Shown here piece after piece: positions 26,458 to 35,354 of a stretch of DNA of 64,000 nt. The stretch lies in NCBI RefSeq assembly GCF_002205675.1, contig NZ_NISK01000003.1:186001-250000 (forward strand), given 5' to 3'. Source of the DNA: Sphingopyxis bauzanensis. Lineage in GTDB: Bacteria > Pseudomonadota > Alphaproteobacteria > Sphingomonadales > Sphingomonadaceae. How positions within the stretch are numbered: the stretch's first letter is position 1; each line of letters starts with the position of its first letter. The notes beneath the pieces were generated by a model. It was not told the origin of the DNA and ran no database searches. It saw only the letters and a program-made list of their open reading frames with translations. Made by a program: the position numbers and the translations under genes.

Positions 26458-27150
26458 ATGCACGATGTTGCCGGAAAAACCCTGATCGTCCTGTTGTCGG
26501 GCGGGCTCGATTCGATGGTGTGCGCGGGGCTCGCGCGCGAAGCCGGCGCGCGCATCGTCGCGTTGACGATCGACTATAACCAGCGCCACCGCGTTGAGCT
26601 GGAATCCGCAGCGCGGATCGCGGCGGAGGTCGGCGCGGCCGAACATATCGTCCTGCCGCTCGACCTGCGCCGTTTTGGCGGCTCGGCGCTGACCGCCGAC
26701 ATCGACGTGCCGAAGAACGGGGTCGGCAGCGTTGTGCCGGTGACCTATGTCCCGGCGCGCAACCTTATCTTTCTGTCGTTGACGCTGGGACTCGCCGAAG
26801 CGCGGCGCGCGCAGGACATTGTCATCGGGGTCAATGCGCTCGACTATTCGGGCTATCCCGATTGTCGTCCCGATTTCATCGCCGGGTTCGAAGATCTGGC
26901 GCGGCTCGCGACGCGCGACGGCGACCAAGGCGTCGATTTCCGCATCCACGCCCCGCTACAGCATATGACCAAGGCCGACATTGCCGCCGAGGCAGCGCGG
27001 CTGGGGATGGACGCAGGAATGAGCTGGTCGTGCTATGACCCGACGCCCGAGGGGTTGCATTGTAGCTATTGCGACAGCTGCCGCTTGCGGAGCAAAGGCT
27101 TCGCCGACGCGGGGCTGGCCGATCCGACGCGCTATGCGGTCGGTCCCTGA
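26458..27150 (+). CDS. queC: 7-cyano-7-deazaguanine synthase
   Basis: This 230-residue ATP-dependent enzyme converts 7-carboxy-7-deazaguanine to preQ0 in queuosine synthesis. The PP-loop SGGLDS is at residues 14-19 and the zinc cysteines are Cys192, 202, 205 and 208 (CYDPTPEGLHCSYCDSC). ATG 26458 is chosen because it starts directly before the family N-terminus; a longer in-frame reading exists upstream but is proline/arginine-rich and unlike the family. queE follows after three bases. No convincing preQ1 riboswitch is visible in the leader. Confidence 0.94.
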   Translation: MHDVAGKTLIVLLSGGLDSMVCAGLAREAGARIVALTIDYNQRHRVELESAARIAAEVGAAEHIVLPLDLRRFGGSALTADIDVPKNGVGSVVPVTYVPARNLIFLSLTLGLAEARRAQDIVIGVNALDYSGYPDCRPDFIAGFEDLARLATRDGDQGVDFRIHAPLQHMTKADIAAEAARLGMDAGMSWSCYDPTPEGLHCSYCDSCRLRSKGFADAGLADPTRYAVGP

Positions 27151-27153
27151 CCG

Positions 27154-27786
27154 GTGACTTACGCCGTCAAAGAGATTTTTCTGACCCTGCAAGGCGAGGG
27201 CGCGCAGGCGGGGCGCCGCGCGGTGTTCTGCCGCTTTGCGGGCTGCAATCTGTGGACGGGGCGCGAGCAGGATCGCGGCAAGGCGATCTGCAAATTTTGC
27301 GACACCGATTTTGTCGGCACCGACGGGACGCTGGGCGGCAAATATGCGGATGCCGTGGCGCTCGCGGCGGTGATTGCCGAATGCTGGGGACCGGGCGGCG
27401 ACGAGCACTATGTCGTGCTGACCGGCGGCGAGCCGATGTTGCAGGTCGATGCGGCGTTGATCGACGCGCTGCACGAACAGGGCTTTACGATTGCGATCGA
27501 AACCAACGGGACGTTCGCGGTGCCGCGAAGCATCGACTGGATCTGCGTCAGCCCTAAAGCGGGCAGCGAGCTGGTGCAGTTGAGCGGCGATGAGTTGAAG
27601 CTGGTGTGGCCGCAGCCGGGCAGCGATGTCGAACGGCTCGCGGCGCTCGACTTCACGCACCGGCTGGTCCAGCCGCTCGACGATCCAAACGCCGCCGATA
27701 GTGTGCAGCACTGCATCGATCTGGTGATGGCTGATCCGCGCTGGCGGCTGTCGCTCCAGACGCACAAAAGCTTGGGATTGCGCTAG
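27154..27786 (+). CDS. queE: 7-carboxy-7-deazaguanine synthase
   Basis: This 210-residue radical SAM enzyme makes 7-carboxy-7-deazaguanine from 6-carboxytetrahydropterin. The iron-sulfur cysteines are Cys31, Cys46 and Cys49 (C-x14-C-x2-C), the spacing special to QueE. FLTLQGEGAQAG and LTGGEPMLQ are family motifs. It starts at GTG 27154 immediately after queC. The pathway partners queD and folE are not in the window. Confidence 0.94.
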   Translation: MTYAVKEIFLTLQGEGAQAGRRAVFCRFAGCNLWTGREQDRGKAICKFCDTDFVGTDGTLGGKYADAVALAAVIAECWGPGGDEHYVVLTGGEPMLQVDAALIDALHEQGFTIAIETNGTFAVPRSIDWICVSPKAGSELVQLSGDELKLVWPQPGSDVERLAALDFTHRLVQPLDDPNAADSVQHCIDLVMADPRWRLSLQTHKSLGLR

Positions 27787-27789
27787 GGA

Positions 27790-28131
27790 TCAGTCGCTCT
27801 TTTTTGCGGCGCTTTCGGTGGTGATCGCTTTTTTCGCGGCAGGGGCCGGGACGGCGTCGGGATTTTCTTCTTCCTCGGCGTCTGCGGTTTCATCGTCTGA
27901 GCTATCGGCGTCGGTTTTGGCCGCTTCTTTCTTGGTGCCGTCGTCGGGTACGCTGTTGTCGACCGCGGTGCCATCGACGCTGGCGTCGTCGAGGATGATC
28001 ATCGAATCGCTGACCGACCCGGGCTGTACTTCGACAGCGTCGAGCTTGGTGGTCGTTTTGCCCCCTTGATCACCGCTGCCGCAGGCGGCGAGGACGAGGA
28101 GTGGGAGTGATGCGAGAAGGATACGGGTCAT
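27790..28131 (-). CDS. Small lipoprotein with acidic low-complexity tail
   Basis: This is a 113-residue lipoprotein: signal peptide with lipobox LAAC (Cys at residue 17), then a mature part dominated by Asp, Glu, Ala, Pro and Lys (TDADSSDDETADAEEEENPD, then an Ala/Lys-rich end). No fold is expected in the tail. It is convergent with queE and separated from lipB by nine bases on the same strand, so lipB and this gene are probably one transcript. Function unknown. Confidence 0.7.
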   Translation of the reverse strand: MTRILLASLPLLVLAACGSGDQGGKTTTKLDAVEVQPGSVSDSMIILDDASVDGTAVDNSVPDDGTKKEAAKTDADSSDDETADAEEEENPDAVPAPAAKKAITTESAAKKSD

Positions 28132-28140
28132 CGGCTGGTC

Positions 28141-28794
28141 CTAATCGCTCGGCCGAAGCTTGTCGAGAAAAGCGGGCAACGTGTCGGCCAGCGCCGAATC
28201 GACATCCGCAAAGGAAGCGGTCTTGCCGAGCGCGGCGAGGCTGGTGACCGGAAATTCGGCAATGCCGCAGGGCACGATTCCGCCAAAATGCGCTAGATCG
28301 GGCGCAACATTGAGCGAAAAGCCGTGCAGCGTTACCCAACGCTTCACCCGCACCCCGATCGCGCCAATCTTCGCCTCACGGCCGTTCTGGTCGTCGGTCC
28401 AGATGCCGATGCGGCCGTCGGCGCGGCGCGCTTCGACCCCGAGCAGCACCAGCGCGTCGATCACCCAACCTTCGAGCGCCGACACATAAGCGCGAACATC
28501 ACGCCCGCGCTGCGTCAGGTCCAGCTGGACATAACCAACCCGTTGGCCGGGGCCATGATAGGTATAACGCCCGCCGCGGCCCGCGTCGTAAACGGGAAAG
28601 CGCGGATCGAGCAGTTCGGCAGGATCGGCGCTGGTTCCGGCGGTGTAGAGCGGCGGATGTTCGAGCAGCCAGATGCGTTCACTGCCTTCGCCAGCGTGGA
28701 TCGCGGCGGCGCGCTGCTCCATGTCCGCCAGCGCTTGGGCATAGTCGGTCAGGCGAGAGGAGATGATCCATTCGGGGGGCGGCAGGTTGCTCAT
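28141..28794 (-). CDS. lipB: Octanoyl-[acyl carrier protein]:protein N-octanoyltransferase
   Basis: This 217-residue enzyme transfers octanoate from acyl carrier protein to lipoyl domains, the first step of lipoate attachment. Catalytic Lys142 ([11 protein letters not shown]) and Cys176 (IVPCGI) are present, with the conserved [21 protein letters not shown]. Its product is needed by the branched-chain dehydrogenase E2 encoded at 47604. An ISAs1 element is inserted 57 bases upstream of the start, so the original promoter may have been displaced. Confidence 0.94.
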   Translation of the reverse strand: MSNLPPPEWIISSRLTDYAQALADMEQRAAAIHAGEGSERIWLLEHPPLYTAGTSADPAELLDPRFPVYDAGRGGRYTYHGPGQRVGYVQLDLTQRGRDVRAYVSALEGWVIDALVLLGVEARRADGRIGIWTDDQNGREAKIGAIGVRVKRWVTLHGFSLNVAPDLAHFGGIVPCGIAEFPVTSLAALGKTASFADVDSALADTLPAFLDKLRPSD

Positions 28795-28851
28795 AAGGCG
28801 GGCTTCCTGCCTTGCCGCGACGCGCTGCGCAAGGCTCTGCGGACGGCTCGC

Positions 28852-30105
28852 CAGGGGAATCGGGTGAACAAGTCATCGTGAGATAATTGCGGCGAGGAAG
28901 TCATCATCCCAAGCTGCGACTTTTCTTCTGAGCCGCATCGAGTCTTTTCCCGGAGCGGATCGCAGTAGATTGTGCGCCATGTGCTTTATGGTGGTGAAGT
29001 TTGCAGGTGCATGCTCGGTGCGCACCCGGCATTCGTCATCGCGAAAGACCATATCCATAACCCAATGGAGACTGTTTTCGATCGCCCAGTGATGGCGCAC
29101 GATGGCACCAAGCTGCTCGGCGGGCAGCTGCACCGAGGTTAGGTAGAGGCGGGTTTCGTGGGTGGCTTTGTCGCCTGTCTCGCGGATACTGTCGACGATG
29201 ATGACGGCCTTCAGGCCGGGCCATCCATGGTCCTTGGGAAGCCAGTCGAGATTGTGGATGACGGTGGTCGCCCTGGTCTCGATGCGGCCATGGTCGCCAT
29301 CGACCGTCGTGTTTTGGCTGATCTTGCACTCATGGAAGTTGCGCTCTTTCTGCTCGGCTACGAACAGCGCGACATCCTCGTGCAGAGCCGCCTGGTTCCC
29401 CTTGAGCGCCAGGACATACTCGGCCTTCTTGTCGAGGACCGTCTGAGCAATCACGCGTTGGCAGCCCATAGCGTCGATTGTCACGACGGCACCCTCGATA
29501 TCCATCATGGCCAGTAATCGGGGGATAGCAGTGATCTCGTTCGACTTCTCGTCGATCTTGACCTGGCCCAGCACCAACCGCTGGCGAGCGGCAAATGCCG
29601 AGACCATATGGATCGCTGCCTTGCCGCCCGCCTTGTCGTGCGAACGACGCGATGTCTTGCCGTCGATTGCAATGACCTCGGCACAGGTCCCGGTGAGCGA
29701 GGCGACCCACTTCACAATGCACTGCTGGAACTGTTCGGCATCGAGCGTCGCGAAGATGTCACCAAGGTGATCGTGCGAGGGCGTGCCGGCAGCAAAGGGA
29801 CGAAATCGCTGCAGAAAATCCAGCTTCTTCTCTCCAAAGCGGGCGATGTCGACGAATGTCTCCGCACCCGCCAAAACGCCCAGCAGCGCCAAAAGCAATA
29901 TCTCCTCAAGCGGATACATCACCTTCGCCAGTTGGCGACCATCGACCAAGTCACGGAAATGATCCAGAAAAACTACCGCTTCGCCAAGCGCTCCGCTCGA
30001 CTGATCACCACTGTCCATCACAATATCCCCGCGTCCAAATCTGAGGATTTGCATAGATTCAGCAATTCACGCGTTTGTCGCCCCTTCTTTCACCCGATTG
30101 CCCTG
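28852..30105 (-). mobile_element. Complete ISAs1-family insertion sequence
   Basis: This element is 1254 bp long. Terminal inverted repeats of 17 bp lie at 28852-28868 (CAGGGGAATCGGGTGAA) and 30089-30105 (complement of CAGGGCAATCGGGTGAA), one mismatch apart. It is flanked by a perfect 10-bp target duplication GACGGCTCGC at 28842-28851 and 30106-30115. It contains one intact transposase gene. The insertion is between lipB and a membrane-protein gene and does not break a reading frame. Confidence 0.93.
28873..30018 (-). CDS. ISAs1 family transposase
   Basis: This is a 381-residue DDE transposase. AIDGKTSRRSHDK carries the first acidic residue, IDAMGCQ the second, and the HHWAIENSLHWVMDMVFRDD segment holds the glutamate region diagnostic of the ISAs1 family. 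The N-terminal DUF4338-like part has DGRQLAKVMYPLEEILLLALLG. Start at 30018 (MDSGDQSSG); an earlier GTG/ATG would add 12 residues. The gene is intact end to end, so the element should be able to move. Confidence 0.92.
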   Translation of the reverse strand: MDSGDQSSGALGEAVVFLDHFRDLVDGRQLAKVMYPLEEILLLALLGVLAGAETFVDIARFGEKKLDFLQRFRPFAAGTPSHDHLGDIFATLDAEQFQQCIVKWVASLTGTCAEVIAIDGKTSRRSHDKAGGKAAIHMVSAFAARQRLVLGQVKIDEKSNEITAIPRLLAMMDIEGAVVTIDAMGCQRVIAQTVLDKKAEYVLALKGNQAALHEDVALFVAEQKERNFHECKISQNTTVDGDHGRIETRATTVIHNLDWLPKDHGWPGLKAVIIVDSIRETGDKATHETRLYLTSVQLPAEQLGAIVRHHWAIENSLHWVMDMVFRDDECRVRTEHAPANFTTIKHMAHNLLRSAPGKDSMRLRRKVAAWDDDFLAAIISR

Positions 30106-30191
30106 GACGGCTCGCCGACAGGGGTGGACAGAAGCGCCGAACAGCGGCACCTTCGCCGATAATCGGAACATCGAAAAATGACGGGGTATCA

Positions 30192-30938
30192 ATGGTAAAA
30201 TTCGACATGGGCGCGGCGTGGGACGACAGCGTCCAATTGCTGAAATCGCACACCGCTTTGATCGGGACGATCGCGGGCGTTTTCTTTTTCCTGCCGGCGC
30301 TCGCGGTGGCCTGGTTCGGCCCGGTGCCGATCGAGCCGCCCGCGGGCGCAAGCGTCGAACAGTCGATGGCGGCGCTTCAGCAAACATTTCGGCAAATGAT
30401 TCCCGGTCAGATCATCGTGGCACTAACGACCATCGTCGGATCGGCGGCAATCCTGCGGCTGTGGCTGGCGCGGAGCGGGATCAGCGTCGGTGAGGCTCTG
30501 ACATTCGGACTAATGTTCTTTCCGACCTTGTTCGCGGTGCAGTTTCTGTCGGGTCTCGCGATCGGTCTGGGGTTGATCCTGCTGATCATCCCCGGCCTGT
30601 ATCTGGTCGGACGATTGACGCTGGCGGCGCCTAGCGTCGCCGATCGCAGCCTGTACAATCCCTTCGAAGCGCTGAAAACCAGCTGGGAACTGACGCGCAA
30701 CAATGGCTGGGCGATCTTCTTCTTCTTGTTTCTGGTCACGATCGTGATCTTTATCGCGGCGATGATTGTCGGGCTGATCGTCGGCGCCATCGCCGGGACC
30801 GGCGATGGATTTGGCCGGATGCTGGGCGGCGTGGTCGAGGCCGGGTTCGGCGCGATCGGCAGCCTGGTGTCGGTTGCCATATCGGCAGCGGCGTATCGCC
30901 AGCTTGCGACGCGGACGCCGACCGACGTGTTCCAGTAG
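30192..30938 (+). CDS. Integral membrane protein (first of a related pair)
   Basis: This is a 248-residue inner membrane protein with about five to six hydrophobic helices: TALIGTIAGVFFFLPALAVA near residue 25, IIVALTTIVGSAAIL, LFAVQFLSGLAIGLGLILLI, AIFFFLFLVTIVIFIAAMIV and a last one near the C-terminus. The motif LTLAAPSVADRSLYNPFEAL-KTSWELTRNN resembles the glycerophosphodiester phosphodiesterase membrane-domain / YciC-type proteins. It has a ribosome site ACGGGG before ATG 30192. The neighbour at 30995 has a similar plan (ADRLTRNPVTGFAESWRIT), so the two are probably paralogs in one operon. Confidence 0.75.
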   Translation: MVKFDMGAAWDDSVQLLKSHTALIGTIAGVFFFLPALAVAWFGPVPIEPPAGASVEQSMAALQQTFRQMIPGQIIVALTTIVGSAAILRLWLARSGISVGEALTFGLMFFPTLFAVQFLSGLAIGLGLILLIIPGLYLVGRLTLAAPSVADRSLYNPFEALKTSWELTRNNGWAIFFFLFLVTIVIFIAAMIVGLIVGAIAGTGDGFGRMLGGVVEAGFGAIGSLVSVAISAAAYRQLATRTPTDVFQ

Positions 30939-30994
30939 CACCAGCTTGCAGGACGACCTTTTGGGGAATGGGGTTTAACAACGGGGGAAGTGAC

Positions 30995-31867
30995 ATGATA
31001 AAGATGAGCATAGGGGCGGCCTTTTCGGAAACCTTTGCGTTTCTGAAGGCCAATTGGATGCAAATGCTGTTGTGGGTTGGCGGCGCCTTGGTTGTCGTCG
31101 GGCTGCTCGGCTATCTGTTCCTCGGATCGACATTTACCGCGATGGCGATGTCGGCGGGCGATCCCTCCGCAGCGTTTGGCGCGCTTGGCAAGATTTTCCT
31201 CTTCGCATTGATCGCTTCGGTCATTCTCTACGGCGTCTGCATGCTGATCTGGCGCGGCGGGATGCACCCCGGCGAAGCGCCCAATTTTGCGTGGGCGTTT
31301 CAGGCCGGACCGGCTTTTGCTTTCGGGACGTTCGTCGTGATGATCGCAGCCTATATCGTGATCATTGTGATCATGCTGATCCTTGGGCTGGTCTTTGGCG
31401 CTGCGTTGGGCGGCATGGGGTCGATGTCACCTGAAGCCTTGGCCTCGGGCGCGGTTGGCGGCGGTGCGATTTTTGTGATGATCATCCTGTACATCGCCGT
31501 GTTGGTGTTGATGCTTTGGGTGCAGGCGCGCTTTTCGGTGGCGGGTCCGGTGATGGCTGATCGTCTGACGCGCAATCCGGTCACCGGCTTTGCCGAATCC
31601 TGGCGGATCACCGGGGCGTCGCAGTGGAAGATTGTCGGGTTTTTCCTGCTCTTCACGCTGGCGATGCTCGCCTATATGTTCGTCGCCAGCCTGATCTTTG
31701 GCGGCATCCTCGGCGCGATTCTGGGCGGTTCAGCGGTTGGCGCGGTGCTGTCTCTGATCGTAATGGCGGCAGTCGTCTATCTCCCGATCATGATGTTCTC
31801 GTTCTCGATGCCGATTGGCATTTACCGCGCGATTGCGCCGCGCGCATCGGGTGATGTTTTCGCCTGA
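30995..31867 (+). CDS. Integral membrane protein (second of a related pair)
   Basis: This is a 290-residue inner membrane protein with six or more hydrophobic helices. It shares with its upstream neighbour the N-terminal layout (short amphipathic segment, then a helix) and the central V-M-A-D-R-L-x-R-N-P-x-x-x-F-x-x-S-W-x-x-T pattern. ATG 30995 follows GGGGGAAG. It ends 26 bases before a strong terminator. The function of either protein is unknown. Confidence 0.75.
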   Translation: MIKMSIGAAFSETFAFLKANWMQMLLWVGGALVVVGLLGYLFLGSTFTAMAMSAGDPSAAFGALGKIFLFALIASVILYGVCMLIWRGGMHPGEAPNFAWAFQAGPAFAFGTFVVMIAAYIVIIVIMLILGLVFGAALGGMGSMSPEALASGAVGGGAIFVMIILYIAVLVLMLWVQARFSVAGPVMADRLTRNPVTGFAESWRITGASQWKIVGFFLLFTLAMLAYMFVASLIFGGILGAILGGSAVGAVLSLIVMAAVVYLPIMMFSFSMPIGIYRAIAPRASGDVFA

Positions 31868-31893
31868 GCGCGTGATTTGAAGCAAAAATGAGA

Positions 31894-31921
31894 GGGCGCT
31901 CCGGAAACGGGGTGCCCTTTT
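31894..31921 (+). terminator. Intrinsic terminator of the membrane-protein operon
   Basis: A ten-pair stem GGGCGCTCCG (31894-31903) / CGGGGTGCCC (31908-31917) around a GAAA tetraloop is followed directly by TTTT. It lies between the convergent membrane-protein gene and hemF; the T-run serves the plus strand. Confidence 0.85.
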
Positions 31922-31927
31922 GCTATC

Positions 31928-32788
31928 TCAGCTCCACTTGGCGAGCGGAGGCAGGCTCATCAGGATCGCGTCGATATTGCCGCCGGTCTTGAGTCCGAAC
32001 AGAGTGCCGCGGTCATAAACCAGGTTGAATTCGGCGTAACGACCGCGCCAGATCAGCTGTTCCTCGCGGTCGGCATCCGTGAAGCTCTGGGTCATCCGGC
32101 GACGGACGATTTGCGGGAAAACGTCGAGGAAAGCCTCGCCGACCGCCTGCGTCAGCTGAAAATTGCGATCGAACTCGGCATCGTCGCCGCATTCGAGATG
32201 GTCATAGAAGATGCCGCCGACGCCGCGGTGGACGCCGCGGTGCGGGATATAGAAATAATCCTCGGCCCATTTGGCGTAGCGTTCGTAAACGTCGGGACCA
32301 AAGGGTGTGCAGGCGGCGCGCAGCCGCGCGTGGAAGGCGTCGGTATCCTCCTGATACGGAATCGGTGGATTGAGGTCGGCGCCGCCGCCAAACCAGCGCT
32401 TGGTCGTGACCAAAAAGCGCGTGTTCATATGCACCGCGGGGACATGCGGATTCGCCATATGCGCGACTAGGCTGATGCCGGTGGCGAAAAAGCTCGGGTC
32501 TTCGCCGGCGCCGTGGATCGACGCGGCAAAATCGGGGGCGAACTGGCCGCCGACGGTCGAGACATTGACCCCGACCTTTTCGAACACTTTGCCGGTCATC
32601 ACGCCCCGCACCCCTCCGCCGCCTTCGCCGACTGCCAGGCCGTCGGCCTCGCGGTCCCACGGCGTATAGGCAAAGCGCGCATCGCTGCCTGCTTCCGCCT
32701 CGATGCTCTCGAATTCGGCGCAGATGCGGTCGCGCAGCGATGCGAACCAGTTGCGCGCGGTCTGCTGTTGCGGGTCGAGCGAGATCAT
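31928..32788 (-). CDS. hemF: Oxygen-dependent coproporphyrinogen III oxidase
   Basis: This 286-residue enzyme converts coproporphyrinogen III to protoporphyrinogen IX using oxygen. Conserved stretches include GGGGVRGVMTGKVFEKVGVN, VHMNTRFLVTTKRWFGGGAD, FYIPHRGVHRGVGGIFYDHL and NLVYDRGTLFGLKTGGNIDA. The length is typical. The start overlaps the trmL stop by four bases (ATGA), so the two are one transcript. Use of HemF fits an aerobic lifestyle. Confidence 0.96.
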   Translation of the reverse strand: MISLDPQQQTARNWFASLRDRICAEFESIEAEAGSDARFAYTPWDREADGLAVGEGGGGVRGVMTGKVFEKVGVNVSTVGGQFAPDFAASIHGAGEDPSFFATGISLVAHMANPHVPAVHMNTRFLVTTKRWFGGGADLNPPIPYQEDTDAFHARLRAACTPFGPDVYERYAKWAEDYFYIPHRGVHRGVGGIFYDHLECGDDAEFDRNFQLTQAVGEAFLDVFPQIVRRRMTQSFTDADREEQLIWRGRYAEFNLVYDRGTLFGLKTGGNIDAILMSLPPLAKWS

Positions 32789-33246
32789 GCCGGAAAGCCT
32801 TTCGTTTGCCTGAGCGCCTCGGCGAGCGCGATGCCAGCCGCGACCGCGACATTCAAGGAGCGAAAGCCCGACTGCATCGGAATTGCGACCCGCGCCGCTA
32901 CGGCATCATGGACATAAGGCGGGACGCCCGAGGATTCGGCGCCGAGCAGCAGGACGTCGTCGGGCGTGAAGGCGAAGTCGGGCAGGGGTGTCGCGCCCGC
33001 GGTGGTGAGCAGCACGAGTCTCTGACCAGCCTCCGCGCTCCAATCGCGAAAGCTGTTCCAATCGGCGTGGCGGCGGACATTGGCGCGCACGGCATAGTCC
33101 ATCCCAGCGCGCTTCAGTGCGCCGTCGGAGAAGGGAAAACCGCACGGCTCGATAATATGCGCCGGCACGCCGAAACAGGCGGCGGTGCGCAAGGTCGTAC
33201 CGACATTGCCGGCGATATCCGGCTGAAACAGGGCGATTTCCATCAT
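32785..33246 (-). CDS. trmL: tRNA (cytidine(34)-2'-O)-methyltransferase
   Basis: This is a 153-residue SPOUT-class methyltransferase that modifies the wobble base of tRNA-Leu. The start IALFQPDIAGNVGTTLRTAACFG and the knot region LLLGAESSGVPPYVHDAV with IPMQSGFRSLNVAVAAGIAL are the family signatures. Two adjacent ATG codons (33246 and 33243) could serve as the start. It is followed by hemF with a four-base overlap. Confidence 0.92.
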   Translation of the reverse strand: MMEIALFQPDIAGNVGTTLRTAACFGVPAHIIEPCGFPFSDGALKRAGMDYAVRANVRRHADWNSFRDWSAEAGQRLVLLTTAGATPLPDFAFTPDDVLLLGAESSGVPPYVHDAVAARVAIPMQSGFRSLNVAVAAGIALAEALRQTKGFPA

Positions 33247-33465
33247 ATTGCCATAGCGAGGCGGGGGGTGGGAATCGAGGGGCTTTGCTGCGTCGCGACA
33301 ATGGGGTGCCAGAAGGGGAAATTGCCTGTTGGCAAGCCCCGGATGTGCGGCTATCAGGCCCGCAATTCCCGGAGGGGCCGCCGGGGCGCGTCCTTTCGTG
33401 CGCGCGCAACAGGGCGACCCGACTTTCCGAGAACTTTGTCAGTTCACCCATGCAAGGGCAGTCGA

Positions 33466-34023
33466 ATGGCCAGTGAATCCGAACTCAATGCCGGCATCGA
33501 AGATGGCGTGCGTCGCCGTGACTTCATCAATATTGCGGCCGTGAGTTTTGCCGGGGTTGGCGCGGTGGCGGTGGTGCTGCCGCTGGTCAACCAGATGAAC
33601 CCGTCGGCCGACGTGCTGGCACTGTCGACGACCGAAATCGACATTTCGGCGATCCAGGTCGGACAGGCGATCAAGACCAGCTGGCGCAAGCAGCCGGTGT
33701 TCGTGCGCAATCTGACCCCGGCAGAAATCGCTGAAGCCAATGCCGTTCCGATGAGCGACCTGCGCGAACCGCAGACGCTGGCCGACCGCACCAAAGTGGG
33801 CAAGGAAAACTGGCTGATCACGCTGGGCGTCTGCACACATTTGGGCTGTGTGCCGCTTGGCGCTGCCGAAGGCGAGAACAAGGGCGATTTTGGCGGTTAT
33901 TTCTGCCCGTGCCACGGGTCGCACTACGACACCGCGGCGCGCATCCGCAAAGGCCCGGCGCCGACCAACCTGGTCGTGCCGCCTTATGAATTTACCGGCG
34001 ACACTGTCGTGACGATCGGCTGA
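33466..34023 (+). CDS. petA: Ubiquinol-cytochrome c reductase iron-sulfur (Rieske) subunit
   Basis: This is the 185-residue Rieske protein of the cytochrome bc1 complex. A twin-arginine segment ([15 protein letters not shown]) forms the membrane anchor and Tat signal. Cluster ligands are Cys123 and His125 (CTHLGC) and Cys147 and His150 (CPCHGSH), with Cys128 and Cys149 forming the disulfide. The start at ATG 33466 is preceded by AAGGGC; longer in-frame readings overlap trmL on the other strand. It is first gene of petABC, with 13 bases to petB. Confidence 0.96.
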   Translation: MASESELNAGIEDGVRRRDFINIAAVSFAGVGAVAVVLPLVNQMNPSADVLALSTTEIDISAIQVGQAIKTSWRKQPVFVRNLTPAEIAEANAVPMSDLREPQTLADRTKVGKENWLITLGVCTHLGCVPLGAAEGENKGDFGGYFCPCHGSHYDTAARIRKGPAPTNLVVPPYEFTGDTVVTIG

Positions 34024-34036
34024 GGAGCGAGATAAG

Positions 34037-35323
34037 ATGAGCTTTCCCTGGGCCAAACCCTATGAGCCGAAGCATCCGCTAATGAAGTGGATGGACGAGA
34101 AGCTGCCGATCCCGCGTCTGGTGTATAACGCCACCGGTCCCGGCTATCCCGTCCCGCGCAACCTCAACTATTTCTGGAATTTCGGCGTCCTTGCCGGCGC
34201 CGCGCTGATGATCCAGATCATCACCGGTATCGTGCTGGCGATGCACTACTCCGCCAATGTCGGGGTCGCGTTCAATTCGGTCGAGCATATCATGCGCGAC
34301 GTCAACGCCGGCTGGTTCATTCGCTACGCGCATATGAACGGCGCGAGCATGTTCTTCATCGTCGTTTATCTGCACATTTTCCGTGGCCTCTATTACGGTT
34401 CGTACAAGGCGCCGCGCGAAATGGTGTGGCTGCTCGGTGTGGTGATCTTCCTGCTAATGATGGCGACCGCGTTCATGGGTTATGTGCTGCCGTGGGGCCA
34501 GATGAGCTTCTGGGGCGCGCAGGTGATCACCGGCTTCTTCTCGGCGATACCGATCGTCGGCGAGCCGGTGCGCCAGTGGCTTCTCGGCGGCTTTGTCCCC
34601 GACAATGCGACGCTCAACCGCTTCTTCTCGCTGCACTATCTGCTGCCGTTCGTGATCTTGGGCGTGATCATCCTCCACATCTGGGCGCTGCACATTCCGG
34701 GGTCGAACAACCCCACGGGCATCGAGGTGAAGGACGAACAGGACACCGTCCCGTTCCACCCCTATTACACCGCAAAGGACGGCTTCGGGCTTGGCATCTT
34801 CCTGCTGGTGTTTGTCGCGCTGACCTTCTTCAGCCCGAATATGCTGGGTCACGCCGACAACTATATCCCGGCGAACTCGCTGTCGACGCCGGCGCATATC
34901 GTTCCTGAATGGTATTTCCTGCCCTTCTATGCGATTTTAAAGGCCTTCACCTTCAACTTCCTTTGGATCGACGCAAAGCTTTGGGGCGTTATCGCGATGT
35001 TCGCGTCGATCGCACTGCTGTTCTTCCTGCCGTGGCTGGACAGCTCGCCGGTCAAGTCGTCGACCTATCGCCCACTGTACCGCTGGTTCTTCTGGGTCCT
35101 CGTCGCCGACGTGTTGCTCCTCGGGGTGTGCGGCATGATGCCTGCCGAACAGCCGTGGGTGATCCTCAGCCAGCTGGGTTCCATCTATTACTTCGCCCAC
35201 TTCCTGGTCATTCTACCCATCGTCTCGCGGATCGAACGTCCGCTGCCGATGCCGAACTCGATCACCGAAGCGGTCCTTGCCAAACATGCCCCCGACACCG
35301 TGTCGGGTCCAGCAGCGGCCTGA
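34037..35323 (+). CDS. petB: Cytochrome b of the bc1 complex
   Basis: This is a 428-residue integral membrane protein with eight to nine helices, carrying hemes bL and bH and both quinone sites. [15 protein letters not shown] contains the Qo-site PEWY motif. Paired histidines lie in helices B and D (for example [62 protein letters not shown]). AGGAG precedes the start. It is the middle gene of petABC. Confidence 0.97.
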   Translation: MSFPWAKPYEPKHPLMKWMDEKLPIPRLVYNATGPGYPVPRNLNYFWNFGVLAGAALMIQIITGIVLAMHYSANVGVAFNSVEHIMRDVNAGWFIRYAHMNGASMFFIVVYLHIFRGLYYGSYKAPREMVWLLGVVIFLLMMATAFMGYVLPWGQMSFWGAQVITGFFSAIPIVGEPVRQWLLGGFVPDNATLNRFFSLHYLLPFVILGVIILHIWALHIPGSNNPTGIEVKDEQDTVPFHPYYTAKDGFGLGIFLLVFVALTFFSPNMLGHADNYIPANSLSTPAHIVPEWYFLPFYAILKAFTFNFLWIDAKLWGVIAMFASIALLFFLPWLDSSPVKSSTYRPLYRWFFWVLVADVLLLGVCGMMPAEQPWVILSQLGSIYYFAHFLVILPIVSRIERPLPMPNSITEAVLAKHAPDTVSGPAAA

Positions 35324-35354
35324 GCGCCAGACTTTAACAGGAGCTGATACAGCC

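Noticed and set aside
26325..26579. An 84-codon frame overlapping the queC start
   Set aside because: It overlaps the conserved queC N-terminus in another frame and has no ribosome site or recognisable content.
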